Positions 7,203 to 14,452 of a stretch of DNA of 62,565 nucleotides are shown in pieces. The notes under the pieces were generated by a model. That model saw only the letters and a list, made by a program, of their open reading frames with translations. It had not been told where the DNA came from and did no database searches. Within the stretch, counting starts at the first letter, position 1. Each line of letters opens with the position of its first letter. The position numbers were made by a program, and so were the translations under genes. This DNA comes from Clostridium luticellarii (GTDB lineage Bacteria; Bacillota; Clostridia; Clostridiales; Clostridiaceae), in the NCBI RefSeq assembly GCF_002995845.1, contig NZ_PVXP01000015.1, forward strand, positions 1-62,565, in the 5' to 3' direction.

Positions 7203-8363
7203 CTAATCATCTTTTAAATCCTCTATTATATCTGAACTAGAATTTAGTATTTCTTCTAGTCCGTTTTTAGGTTCTTCTTCTTTAACTTCTTTGGGATTTA
7301 TAGTTTCAATTTCCTTCATTTTCTCCTTATGATCTTCAATAGCTTTTCGTGCAGCTGTTGTAAATTTAAATTCATATAATTTGGCAAAATCTTCTACTTC
7401 CTTATAGTGATTAACTTTTAGGCACATGCCACTATCCCAATATGCTCCTGGAATAGATTTAGACACGCTATATAAATTGTCATTGTATCCTTTCCACTTA
7501 ATAACAAGCCTATCTTCTTTAGGCTTATATTTTATCCATCTTTTACATTCCTGTTCATATATGCCATTTATAGCATTATTACGAACTTTTTCATCCATTA
7601 TTCTTATAGGGAAACCGGCATTAAGTAATTTATTTCCCAACTCTGCAGCTCTATCTTCTGCATAACCTGTAGTTTCTCCAATGCTTCTTTCCCATACTCC
7701 ATCTTCCCAGCTATAGCCCAAAGATTTTACAAGTAGCCTAAAATCTTCATTTTTCTCAAAGCATGCCCATATTTTCTTTTTGGTATACTTTATTTTTACT
7801 ACTGCTTCTGTAACTTTTTTCTCTGGGAAAACAGTAGCTTCCAATTCTAGTTGCCTTTTTTCTTCCCTCTCTGCTTCTTCTTTTGCTCTTTCCTCTGGAG
7901 ATTTCAGTGCTTCTCTAAAGTACGCTGCTATCATAACAGACCCCTGATTTTCAATCCACTCGTGAGCCTTGGTGACATTTTCTATACACCAATAAGCAAT
8001 GTTTTTAATATCGCTTATATCTTTTACAACCTTACGGAAACCACTACATTCAAATTCCAAAATAGAGAATTCTCGTTTTGTGATTTCATTCTCTATAAAA
8101 CTATCTATAAATTTTTGCCTAATAGTATTCGCCCATGGAACTTGCTTTTCCGTCCCCTCTAGTTTCGGCAACTCCATCTCTTTTGCTTTTTCCGCAGCCT
8201 CTTTGTTTGCTTTCTCATGCTCTCCCTGTTTATATTTCTCCCAGCAGTCAGGGCACATGCCTTCAAATGCCCTTTCTTTCTTGTACTCTCTAAACTTCAT
8301 AGGGCCTATTATGTTCACACGACCTTCATGACCGCATGAATAAGTCCCATAATACCATGCCAT
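7203..8363 (-). CDS. Zinc-finger hypothetical protein preceding the SNF2 gene
   Basis: The 386-aa protein begins with a likely zinc site (CGH near residue 10, CPDC near residue 37), followed by a highly charged helical stretch (about 45-180) and a C-terminal half with repeated beta-like segments (GYSWEDGVWERS, LVIKWKGYNDNLYSVSKSIPGAYWDSGMCLKV). It opens the operon that includes the SNF2 helicase, after a good GGAGG site. It may be a DNA-binding subunit of the helicase; I cannot name the family. Confidence 0.75.
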   Translation of the reverse strand: MAWYYGTYSCGHEGRVNIIGPMKFREYKKERAFEGMCPDCWEKYKQGEHEKANKEAAEKAKEMELPKLEGTEKQVPWANTIRQKFIDSFIENEITKREFSILEFECSGFRKVVKDISDIKNIAYWCIENVTKAHEWIENQGSVMIAAYFREALKSPEERAKEEAEREEKRQLELEATVFPEKKVTEAVVKIKYTKKKIWACFEKNEDFRLLVKSLGYSWEDGVWERSIGETTGYAEDRAAELGNKLLNAGFPIRIMDEKVRNNAINGIYEQECKRWIKYKPKEDRLVIKWKGYNDNLYSVSKSIPGAYWDSGMCLKVNHYKEVEDFAKLYEFKFTTAARKAIEDHKEKMKEIETINPKEVKEEEPKNGLEEILNSSSDIIEDLKDD

Positions 8364-8461
8364 TTTAATTCCTCCTTGACATTTCCCTATAGATATGCTT
8401 TAATAAAGGTAACATTTTAGCATACCTACAAGGAATTAAAATTTTTATATTTTTATTTATT

Positions 8462-8495
8462 AGAAAGGGTGTAGCCTCTAGGCTATGCCCTTTCT
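8462..8495 (-). terminator. Hairpin between the 8497-9285 and 7203-8363 genes
   Basis: A long stem (AGAAAGGGcaTAGCC-type arm pairing across a 4-base loop) directly follows the stop codon at 8497. The downstream T-tract is interrupted (CTAATAAATAAAAATAT), so termination may be partial. Confidence 0.55.
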
Positions 8496-8496
8496 T

Positions 8497-9285
8497 CTAG
8501 TCTCTGGTGTAAATGCTAACATAATTTTTTTCTTCATTTACGTCGAAACTTCCATCTATATTCTTATCGACATATTCCCCTATTTTTATATCTTCTAAAG
8601 GGAATAATGTAACCCTATAACAATAATAACACATTGTCCCGCTGTGTTCGTCCCACTGTTCACGGGTATAAAAAACATCAGCGTCTTTTATTATTGCGCA
8701 TTTTGGAGTAATTGCTATGCTCCCAAATGCTGGTGTATAGTTATCGCTTAATTTTCCAAAACCAAACTTTTCACAATCTCGGATACAGTCTCCCATTTCT
8801 TTAAGCCTGTATCCATATTGCTTTCCCAGGTATTTGTAGATATGCTTTAAATCATATTTTATATCAAAGTCTGGTGCATACAGCACCCTTTTTAATGTCT
8901 CATCAGCCTTTACTTCATCAAGGTTGACTTTCCAAAATCTTGTTATTACTTTTATACCTTTATTTATTTTCCCCGTAGAGATAAAGTCTTCAAATTTGAC
9001 TTTATCTCTATCACAGCAAAATCCATCATCCCATACTAATTCCATTCCATCTCTTGCGTTGGATTCTTCTATATTGTATTGAGTCTTCTCTCTATACTCT
9101 TCCCATTCCTCAGCATCTGTTAGGTCTGGTTTTCCATTGCTCGGGCTCCAGTTAACGTGTTGTTTACTTATCCAATTCAACAACTTTAAAGCTTCCTCTT
9201 TAGTTGGTGTTTCGACAATTAATTTTCCTTCCAAAAATTTTTTACTTAATTCTGGTTTTACTTCTTCTGAATATATTTTTTCCAT
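8497..9285 (-). CDS. Hypothetical phage protein, 262 aa
   Basis: I placed the start at ATG 9285 (MEKIYSEEVKPEL) because AAGGAGG lies just upstream; an in-frame GTG/ATG further upstream would run through the leader hairpin. The protein is acidic with several Cys (CCDRDK, CIRDC, MCYYCY) and no known domain. It is one of the genes behind a hairpin/ribosome-binding-site element. Function unknown. Confidence 0.75.
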   Translation of the reverse strand: MEKIYSEEVKPELSKKFLEGKLIVETPTKEEALKLLNWISKQHVNWSPSNGKPDLTDAEEWEEYREKTQYNIEESNARDGMELVWDDGFCCDRDKVKFEDFISTGKINKGIKVITRFWKVNLDEVKADETLKRVLYAPDFDIKYDLKHIYKYLGKQYGYRLKEMGDCIRDCEKFGFGKLSDNYTPAFGSIAITPKCAIIKDADVFYTREQWDEHSGTMCYYCYRVTLFPLEDIKIGEYVDKNIDGSFDVNEEKNYVSIYTRD

Positions 9286-9302
9286 TTTTAATTCCTCCTT
9301 AT

Positions 9303-9324
9303 GGCAGTTTTCTGGATAACTGCC
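9303..9324 (-). promoter_or_regulatory. Phage leader hairpin, copy B
   Basis: Identical in stem and loop to copy A (GGCAGTT, ATCCAGAA, AACTGCC). It lies between the stop codon of the 9334-9825 gene and the ribosome-binding site of the 8497-9285 gene. Confidence 0.75.
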
Positions 9325-9333
9325 AACCAAAAA

Positions 9334-9825
9334 TTAAATATGAGCCAAACTTCTGCACCCTATAATTCTACCGTTTTTGTCTCTAACTGTATCATTGACA
9401 ATAAATATGTCTTTTCTACCTGAAACGGCTTGTGCAACTATAGATGAAACAACGAATACTGTATCTTCTTGAGGGTCTGGCAAATTTTCAACTTCTCCAA
9501 ATACGCTTTTTGAAAGTGGAATCTGTACTGTAATATCCGGGCATCTTCCTCTATTGCTATCTCCGAAGATATCCGGAGATATAGCCAAATCACAGCTTGT
9601 GGAATCCTGACCACTCTGCAAACAGTTTACGCATGGATCTTTTTCGTCTATAGTCTTAATTACCCCTGCCTTTTCTATCCTTACAGTACATCTGGCAACT
9701 GTGCCTGAAGGATCTATTTTAATGTTTCTATTGTCTAAAATGATGTTAATTTCATGAGGCGTAAGATTGACTATCTTTACGCTGCCTTTCCCCACTACCT
9801 CACTACATTTTTTTGTTAATTTCAT
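9334..9825 (-). CDS. Conserved phage protein of the 'NLTPHEINI / SxIVAQA' type
   Basis: Residues 19-60 (IVNLTPHEINIILDN, IDPSGTVARC) and the C-terminus (EDTVFVVSSIVAQAVSGRKDIFIVNDTVRDKNGRIIGCRSLA) follow a pattern I know from many phage and actinobacterial hypotheticals of unknown function. This copy has an extra central insert with four cysteines (CVNCLQSGQDSTSC), a possible metal site. It starts at an ATG with GGAGG and a hairpin element (copy C) upstream. Confidence 0.75.
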   Translation of the reverse strand: MKLTKKCSEVVGKGSVKIVNLTPHEINIILDNRNIKIDPSGTVARCTVRIEKAGVIKTIDEKDPCVNCLQSGQDSTSCDLAISPDIFGDSNRGRCPDITVQIPLSKSVFGEVENLPDPQEDTVFVVSSIVAQAVSGRKDIFIVNDTVRDKNGRIIGCRSLAHI

Positions 9826-9842
9826 ATTAGTTCCTCCTTATT

Positions 9843-9864
9843 GGCAGTTTTTTGGATAACTGCC
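9843..9864 (-). promoter_or_regulatory. Phage leader hairpin, copy C
   Basis: The stem GGCAGTT/AACTGCC is as in copies A and B, and the loop is ATCCAAAA. It lies 12 bases upstream of the GGAGG of the 9334-9825 gene. Confidence 0.75.
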
Positions 9865-9878
9865 AACCAAAATATATT

Positions 9879-10103
9879 CTATGAAATATCTGCCCCTGTT
9901 ATTTCTCCTTGTTTAAACCAATGTCCTTCTTTATCGTAGATAATTGCATCTTTGACAATGCGGGCTCCCCCCTCTATAAGCTTTCTTTCTAGCTCTTCTC
10001 CTGTATAATCTTCTTCTATATCTACAATATCCTCCATGTAAAAATGTCGTTTAGCCCAGTCTGTGAACTTTTCTACATCTACATGCAAATTTTCATCTAG
10101 CAT
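9879..10103 (-). CDS. Small acidic phage protein, 74 aa
   Basis: A 74-aa acidic protein (MLDENLHVDVEKFTDWAKRHFYMEDIV...) with no recognised domain. AAGGAAGG precedes its ATG, and a degenerate member of the hairpin family (10120-10141) lies upstream. It is in the run of hypothetical genes between the two operator-controlled promoters and the helicase operon. Confidence 0.7.
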   Translation of the reverse strand: MLDENLHVDVEKFTDWAKRHFYMEDIVDIEEDYTGEELERKLIEGGARIVKDAIIYDKEGHWFKQGEITGADIS

Positions 10104-10119
10104 ATCAACCTTCCTTTCT

Positions 10120-10141
10120 GTGGCCTATGATAACCGCAAAC
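10120..10141 (-). promoter_or_regulatory. Degenerate phage leader element, variant E
   Basis: The minus strand retains GTTTGCGGTTATC, matching the 5' arm and loop start of the hairpin family, but the 3' arm no longer pairs well. It sits at the family's usual place, just before the ribosome-binding site of the 9879-10103 gene. Confidence 0.4.
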
Positions 10142-10149
10142 TATATTTT

Positions 10150-10368
10150 CTATAACGGTCCGTATACACCTACTCCATATCCATAATCAATTCTTCCATG
10201 AGATTCCATGTAAGCATCCCCTCTGCATGATATATCCTCTAATTCATTCTTCCTATCTTCATAATCTCTTGAGTCATAATCAACCATTCCACTTGAGGTT
10301 TCTTCAAATCCTTCAATTATGTTGATTAATTGGGCTTTGGTAAGCCCCTTTAAACTTTCTCTATTCAT
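10150..10368 (-). CDS. Small phage protein with Gly/Tyr-rich C-terminus, 72 aa
   Basis: A 72-aa protein with a helical N-terminus (ESLKGLTKAQLINIIEGFEE) and an unusual C-terminus (GRIDYGYGVGVYGPL). GAGGAGG precedes the ATG. No domain recognised. Confidence 0.65.
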   Translation of the reverse strand: MNRESLKGLTKAQLINIIEGFEETSSGMVDYDSRDYEDRKNELEDISCRGDAYMESHGRIDYGYGVGVYGPL

Positions 10369-10384
10369 CTATCTATTTCCTCCT

Positions 10385-11230
10385 CTACCAAGTATGCTGT
10401 CTTTTTTGCTGCGTTGTACCATCTGGCATCGCCATAGTGTAAACAATATCTAAGCTACAATCTTCGTCTGGGTCATTGCATTCTGCCAATATTCGACTGA
10501 GTTCCTGTGGTTCTCCTGTTTCCTTCGCTTTCTGGAAAATAGCTTTCTCTTTTGCATCTCTAGTATCCTGTTCAGCCTTTTTCTTTGCCTGTATCTCTAC
10601 CAACTTTGATTTTGCATCTTCAAATATTTCTTTAAGCTTTCCAAATGGGATTTTGTAAGTAACTTCGTCGCTGTAATCTCCCCAATCCACATCTGTTTGA
10701 TATTCTTGAGGCAGTGTATATTTACAAGCTTTTAGCACCTTTGCAAACTCTGTAAAGAACTTACAATGTGATGCTTCGTTGCATACACTTATACCATAAT
10801 AAGAATGGTCCTTGATCTCTATAATGTCTATATCCTGTATCTTTGCAAATTCTGCTTCTAATTTCGTTTCCTTCTCTCTTTTAAGTTTTTCAATTATCTT
10901 TTCGGCTTCTTTTGGGAAAATATTGTTATAATAATCTTCTAGCTCTTTACAACCTTTGAAGTAACAATGGTCTATTTTCCTTCTGCTCTTTAATATTTTA
11001 AGTATTTGTTTGCAGGCATTGAAGTCTGCTCTTACAGCAACAACCGGCTTTCCATTTGCTATTACTTTCTCTACTTTCATAGCAACTACTTGACCGTCTT
11101 TTTGTATCTCATTACCGTCCAAGTTAGCTTTATTAACTCTTAATTCCTTTCCGTAATTATATTCATCTATTGAAATTTCTGTATCTATCTTTAGCACATT
11201 TCCTTTTTTAGATTTACATTCAAATTTCAT
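10385..11230 (-). CDS. Hypothetical phage protein, 281 aa
   Basis: The ATG at 11230 is favoured because GGGG is spaced 8 bases from it; ATGs at 11236 and 11272 lack a usable site. The protein is charged and helical in the middle (KEAEKIIEKLKREKETKLEAEFAKIQ), with several cysteines. It is the first gene behind a promoter containing the 20-bp palindrome ATTTACTTATATAAGTAAAT. Function unknown. Confidence 0.75.
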   Translation of the reverse strand: MKFECKSKKGNVLKIDTEISIDEYNYGKELRVNKANLDGNEIQKDGQVVAMKVEKVIANGKPVVAVRADFNACKQILKILKSRRKIDHCYFKGCKELEDYYNNIFPKEAEKIIEKLKREKETKLEAEFAKIQDIDIIEIKDHSYYGISVCNEASHCKFFTEFAKVLKACKYTLPQEYQTDVDWGDYSDEVTYKIPFGKLKEIFEDAKSKLVEIQAKKKAEQDTRDAKEKAIFQKAKETGEPQELSRILAECNDPDEDCSLDIVYTMAMPDGTTQQKRQHTW

Positions 11231-11262
11231 CTTCATATCCCCTTTCTTTATCTTACAAATAT

Positions 11263-11292
11263 AGTATAACATATTTACTTATATAAGTAAAT
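11263..11292 (-). promoter_or_regulatory. Promoter with 20-bp palindromic operator (downstream copy)
   Basis: The minus strand shows TTTACT (11286-11291), a 17-bp spacer and TATACT (11263-11268). The perfect palindrome ATTTACTTATATAAGTAAAT (11273-11292) covers the -35 box and most of the spacer, so a bound repressor would block polymerase. Confidence 0.8.
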
Positions 11293-11316
11293 AGTTTTTC
11301 TAAAATATTTTACTTT

Positions 11317-11730
11317 TTATTTAATAATTGTTTGGCTTTTAGGCAACCAAGTTTCATAATTAATCTGAATTGCCTTTTCCGTCTCTTTAGTAATAACTGC
11401 TTTAAAGCTTGTTGCCAATCCGTTTTTACTAGCCAGCCAAGAAGGTATTTGGATTTTACTGAGTTGTTCATTCGGTACTATAAATACCTCTGTAAGTTTT
11501 GGCCCTTCTGTATTTATAATCCAATTTATATTTTTGTCTAATTCTGGAATTTTGTCTGAAATTATTTCTAAAGCATCTAGTAAATAAACTATATGATGTA
11601 GCATATCCTCTGTTATCTCTGCATTTTCAACTTTGTTTAATCTTTTTTCTAATAGTTCTTTATCTCCAGGTCTTGTTATTTCTTTCATTCCCTTGTTTAA
11701 AAAATCTTTTATAATTGTAATTTTATCCAT
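11317..11730 (-). CDS. Hypothetical phage protein, 137 aa
   Basis: A 137-aa protein with a helical N-terminal half and a beta-type C-terminal half (IQIPSWLASKNGLATSFKAVITKETEKAIQINYETWLPKSQ). It is the sole gene between two copies of the same palindromic promoter, an arrangement typical of an autoregulated single-gene unit. GGGGATATAA precedes the ATG. Function unknown. Confidence 0.7.
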   Translation of the reverse strand: MDKITIIKDFLNKGMKEITRPGDKELLEKRLNKVENAEITEDMLHHIVYLLDALEIISDKIPELDKNINWIINTEGPKLTEVFIVPNEQLSKIQIPSWLASKNGLATSFKAVITKETEKAIQINYETWLPKSQTIIK

Positions 11731-11761
11731 ATTTATATCCCCTTCCCTTATCTTTATTTTA

Positions 11762-11791
11762 ATTATACCTTATTTACTTATATAAGTAAAT
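11762..11791 (-). promoter_or_regulatory. Promoter with 20-bp palindromic operator (upstream copy)
   Basis: TTTACT (11785-11790), a 17-bp spacer and TATAAT (11762-11767) on the minus strand, with ATTTACTTATATAAGTAAAT at 11772-11791. Spacing and operator placement are identical to the copy at 11263-11292. Confidence 0.82.
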
Positions 11792-11846
11792 GGTTTTCTA
11801 AAAGTTTTTTAAAAAATAAGCATAGAAATTAATCTATGCTTATATG

Positions 11847-12368
11847 CTATCTATCGTGAGACTGCCATATTTCCCAGTTAGCTACATTCTGCAATAATTT
11901 ATTTTTTCTATCTGTAGCTGCTTGGTGGGTAATACCATATTTCATTCCTAATCGTTCATCTGTCCAATCCTCACCATATTTCTTTTTCAAAAACTCATAG
12001 TCTCCTTTTTCTAACATTCCTATATTATCTTCTATATAACCATTATCTAAATTTATATCATCAATTTTTTCTTCCAAATATGCAATTTCGCTTTTGTACC
12101 ACGCTTGCCTTTCTTCCAATCTTTTAATTATCCTGATAGTAGCTTTCTCTGCAAAACCGGACACAGAATGTCCACCTTGTACTCTTTCTTCATAGCTTAT
12201 TGACAGCGATTCTTCCGGAAGGTGTATATCTGTATTCTCTAGCTTATATTCTATCTCTGCCAGCTGGTCTTTTAGCCTTTTGAGCTTTCCGTTTAAAGAT
12301 TTCAACCTTTCATCTCGCCTGAAATAATTTTTTAATTTAGTTGCCATTTCTTCCAACATGGAATCCAT
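11847..12368 (-). CDS. Phage sigma-like / ArpU-type regulator (putative)
   Basis: The ATG at 12368 has GGGGGTG at good spacing. The first two-thirds is coiled-coil-like and highly charged. The C-terminus (YEFLKKKYGEDWTDERLGMKYGITHQAATDRKNKLL) looks like a sigma-70 region 4 helix-turn-helix. Proteins of this shape in Firmicute phages, such as ArpU-type regulators, activate late genes. Its place next to operator-controlled promoters fits a regulator, but the family call rests on pattern only. Confidence 0.55.
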   Translation of the reverse strand: MDSMLEEMATKLKNYFRRDERLKSLNGKLKRLKDQLAEIEYKLENTDIHLPEESLSISYEERVQGGHSVSGFAEKATIRIIKRLEERQAWYKSEIAYLEEKIDDINLDNGYIEDNIGMLEKGDYEFLKKKYGEDWTDERLGMKYGITHQAATDRKNKLLQNVANWEIWQSHDR

Positions 12369-12479
12369 ATTTGCACCCCCTTTTAGGTATGCTTTGTAGA
12401 CCACCTTTTAGGAGATCTATGCCGATATTCATCTCTATATATAGTTTAGCACATTCAATTTTAAATATTAAGAATATAT

Positions 12480-12728
12480 CTAAAATGAATAAGTAGTCTT
12501 TCTATTATGTTTCCATTCCTCCCTTAAAGTTTCCACAATGCCAGATATCTTTTCATACAATTTTGTTTCATCCTGTAGATCTTTCTGCAATTGTTCTTTA
12601 TCGGCTGTACTATTTTCTAAACAATTAGCCATAACAACCGCCATCTCTTTATCTGTTATTTTCTTTTCTAATGCATGTTTTAATATTAGTAATTCTTTAT
12701 AAGATAAAATAACGTTAAATTTACTCAT
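12480..12728 (-). CDS. Small coiled-coil phage protein, 82 aa
   Basis: An 82-aa helical protein whose ATG overlaps the stop of the double-HTH gene by four bases (ATGA), implying coupled translation. It is charged with heptad-like leucines. It may modulate the neighbouring regulator, as small anti-repressors do, but nothing proves this. Confidence 0.65.
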   Translation of the reverse strand: MSKFNVILSYKELLILKHALEKKITDKEMAVVMANCLENSTADKEQLQKDLQDETKLYEKISGIVETLREEWKHNRKTTYSF

Positions 12729-13255
12729 TTGCTTGCTCCCTTCCTTAATATTTTTATAGGAAAATCTTCTCTACTATTAAGCTCTTTTATGAGTTTTAAT
12801 GTAGATATTTTAGATAGGTCTATATCATTTGTTTCTTCCTTTATTTTGAACCCAGCTTGTAATTCATATGGTGCAATTTGAAGTACCCTGCAAATATCAA
12901 GTTGTACAGATAAAGGTATATTTACTTTGCCACTTTCATATTTTCTAATTGATATTTCAGATTTATATACTTTTTTGCCTAATTCTTTTTGAGTTAAATG
13001 AGCTTTTTCTCTAAAATATTTAATTTTTTCTCCGATGTTAGGCTTCTGATTCGTAATTAATAAATCCACTTCAATATCTAATGCTTTGGCTATTTCTTTA
13101 AGTGTTTCAATATCTATTTTTTTCCTACCGTTTTCAATTTTACTTATTGCTGATTGACTTATTTTAAAACCATTTTTATTTATTATATCAGCTAATTCAT
13201 AAGTAGATTTATTTTGTTGAGTTCTTATTTTTTTAATTTTTTCCCCAATATTCAT
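12725..13255 (-). CDS. Double helix-turn-helix (XRE-type) regulator
   Basis: Two Cro/C1-type HTH domains are present in tandem: residues about 1-65 (GEKIKKIRTQQNKSTYELADIINKNGFKISQSAISKIENG) and about 73-130 (GEKIKYFREKAHLTQKELGKKVYKSEISIRKYESG). The ATG at 13255 follows AGGTGA. A two-HTH protein is a natural candidate to bind palindromic operators such as those at 11273 and 11772, about 1-1.5 kb downstream. This target is inferred. Confidence 0.8.
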   Translation of the reverse strand: MNIGEKIKKIRTQQNKSTYELADIINKNGFKISQSAISKIENGRKKIDIETLKEIAKALDIEVDLLITNQKPNIGEKIKYFREKAHLTQKELGKKVYKSEISIRKYESGKVNIPLSVQLDICRVLQIAPYELQAGFKIKEETNDIDLSKISTLKLIKELNSREDFPIKILRKGASK

Positions 13256-13264
13256 ATATTTCAC

Positions 13265-13609
13265 CTACTTCTCAATTCTTTCTTGCACCCTCAATATACT
13301 TTGTAAGGCACTAACCTCAGTTTCTAAAGCTCTTAACATTGAATGGCTTGCTTTTAAAACTTCCTGTGATAAATCTCTGTTGAATTTTAAATCAGCTACA
13401 TTTTCATTACCTCTTGCTAAATTATTTATAAGTGTAGTAGGCACACCTTCTGTCCTTAACTTTGTAATTTCCTTTGCCAATGCTATTCTATATATCTTCT
13501 CAGATTGTGCAAAATCCTTAGCTTTAGAAGTTATTATGTCAGCACCTTTATCTAATCTTTTAGATGTATTATATAATGCATCTGTTACTTCTATAGGCTC
13601 TACAGACAT
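13265..13609 (-). CDS. Hypothetical phage protein, 114 aa
   Basis: A 114-aa, mostly helical, soluble protein (EVTDALYNTSKRLDKGADIITSKAKDFAQSEKIYRIALAKEITKLR...). The spacing to its neighbours is only a few bases. Similar helical proteins sit near recombination genes in Firmicute phages, but I cannot assign a family. Confidence 0.65.
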   Translation of the reverse strand: MSVEPIEVTDALYNTSKRLDKGADIITSKAKDFAQSEKIYRIALAKEITKLRTEGVPTTLINNLARGNENVADLKFNRDLSQEVLKASHSMLRALETEVSALQSILRVQERIEK

Positions 13610-13615
13610 ATTTCT

Positions 13616-14101
13616 TTACCTCCTATATCCATATTTGCATTTCTTCCTTTCCCCTGTAGGGTACGGGATACCGTACTTTTTTAGTATCCCGAATACCTCG
13701 CAGCCTTTGCTATGTTTATTACAATTCTTGCAACTACCTTCAATTAAATTTTCTATTATACTTCTAAAATCTTCATCCTTCATTACTTTATAACCAGATT
13801 TTAGTTCTTCCCCTATAAGCAATTTTCCATCATATTTTTTTGCTAATTCTTGTAGTCTTACATTTATATCCTTTATTCTTTTATCGCTAATATGGTAATC
13901 TCTCATAGCCATATGAAGCCAACTATCAATCATTTGCCATGTATTATCAGTAATCTTAGAAATTTTTTCCTCCATATTTGCAGCCTTTTTATCCATTTCT
14001 TCTGTCGCCTGTAATATCTTCTTCTCTACTTGTCTACTTATATAAGACCTTAACTCCATTTGCTCAGCTATATTCAGCTTATTTAGAATATTAGAAACCA
14101 T
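13616..14101 (-). CDS. Cysteine-containing phage protein (DUF5651-like)
   Basis: The 161-aa protein is helical at the N-terminus. It ends in a compact Cys cluster (CKNCNKHSKGCEVFGILKKYGIPYPTGERKKCKY) that probably binds zinc or an iron-sulfur centre. That tail recalls DUF5651-type phage proteins of unknown function. AGGTGATTAA precedes the ATG. Confidence 0.65.
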   Translation of the reverse strand: MVSNILNKLNIAEQMELRSYISRQVEKKILQATEEMDKKAANMEEKISKITDNTWQMIDSWLHMAMRDYHISDKRIKDINVRLQELAKKYDGKLLIGEELKSGYKVMKDEDFRSIIENLIEGSCKNCNKHSKGCEVFGILKKYGIPYPTGERKKCKYGYRR

Positions 14102-14115
14102 TTAATCACCTGCCT

Positions 14116-14277
14116 CTATTCAAAACAATCTTTATAATGTCTGCAATTTCCACAATCTTTTATTTCATTCTCATGTATTGGTTTAAAATATATACATTCT
14201 GTATGCCCACATTTTTTACATATCCTTAAGCTTCCTAATTTCTTCCACTCCATAGAACCACAAGACTTACATTTCAT
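14116..14277 (-). CDS. Small zinc-ribbon protein, 53 aa
   Basis: The ATG at 14277 has AGGTGAT upstream. The 53-aa product contains CKSC, CKKC and CGNC pairs, forming at least one zinc ribbon (CKSCGSMEWKKLGSLRICKKC). Likely a nucleic-acid-binding accessory protein. Confidence 0.65.
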   Translation of the reverse strand: MKCKSCGSMEWKKLGSLRICKKCGHTECIYFKPIHENEIKDCGNCRHYKDCFE

Positions 14278-14281
14278 TTGA

Positions 14282-14452
14282 TCACCTACCCCACTTATCC
14301 CATCTTTTCTCAAAATTCTTATGCATTTTTTCAATACGTTCATCTATTTTTTTCTGTCTTCTATATATCAGACCAAACACAATAACCGACACTATCAAGC
14401 TAATCCCAATCCATAATCCTATAAGTATCAATATATACTTTATATTAATCAC
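14282..14452 (-). CDS. Single-pass membrane protein with charged tail, 52-56 aa
   Basis: One transmembrane segment (YILILIGLWIGISLIVSVIVFGLIY) is followed by a basic, helical cytoplasmic tail (RRQKKIDERIEKMHKNFEKRWDKW). A GTG at 14452 is the only canonical start but has no spaced ribosome-binding site. GAGGGTG is correctly placed for an AUA codon four codons further on, as for the SNF2 gene. It overlaps the nuclease gene by 8 bases. Confidence 0.6.
   Translation of the reverse strand: MINIKYILILIGLWIGISLIVSVIVFGLIYRRQKKIDERIEKMHKNFEKRWDKWGR

Noticed and set aside
7851-8331. Overlapping plus-strand ORFs with Phe/Ser-rich sequence
   Set aside because: They lie antisense to the zinc-finger gene and show only reversed Lys/Glu codons (Phe, Leu, Ser). 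No start site or homology seen.
1255-8363. Complete Dnd or Ssp phosphorothioation system
   Set aside because: Only a PP-loop enzyme of the same superfamily is present. No cysteine desulfurase (DndA/SspA), DndD/E or SspB/C partners are seen, and the enzyme matches IbrA/DUF3440 better.
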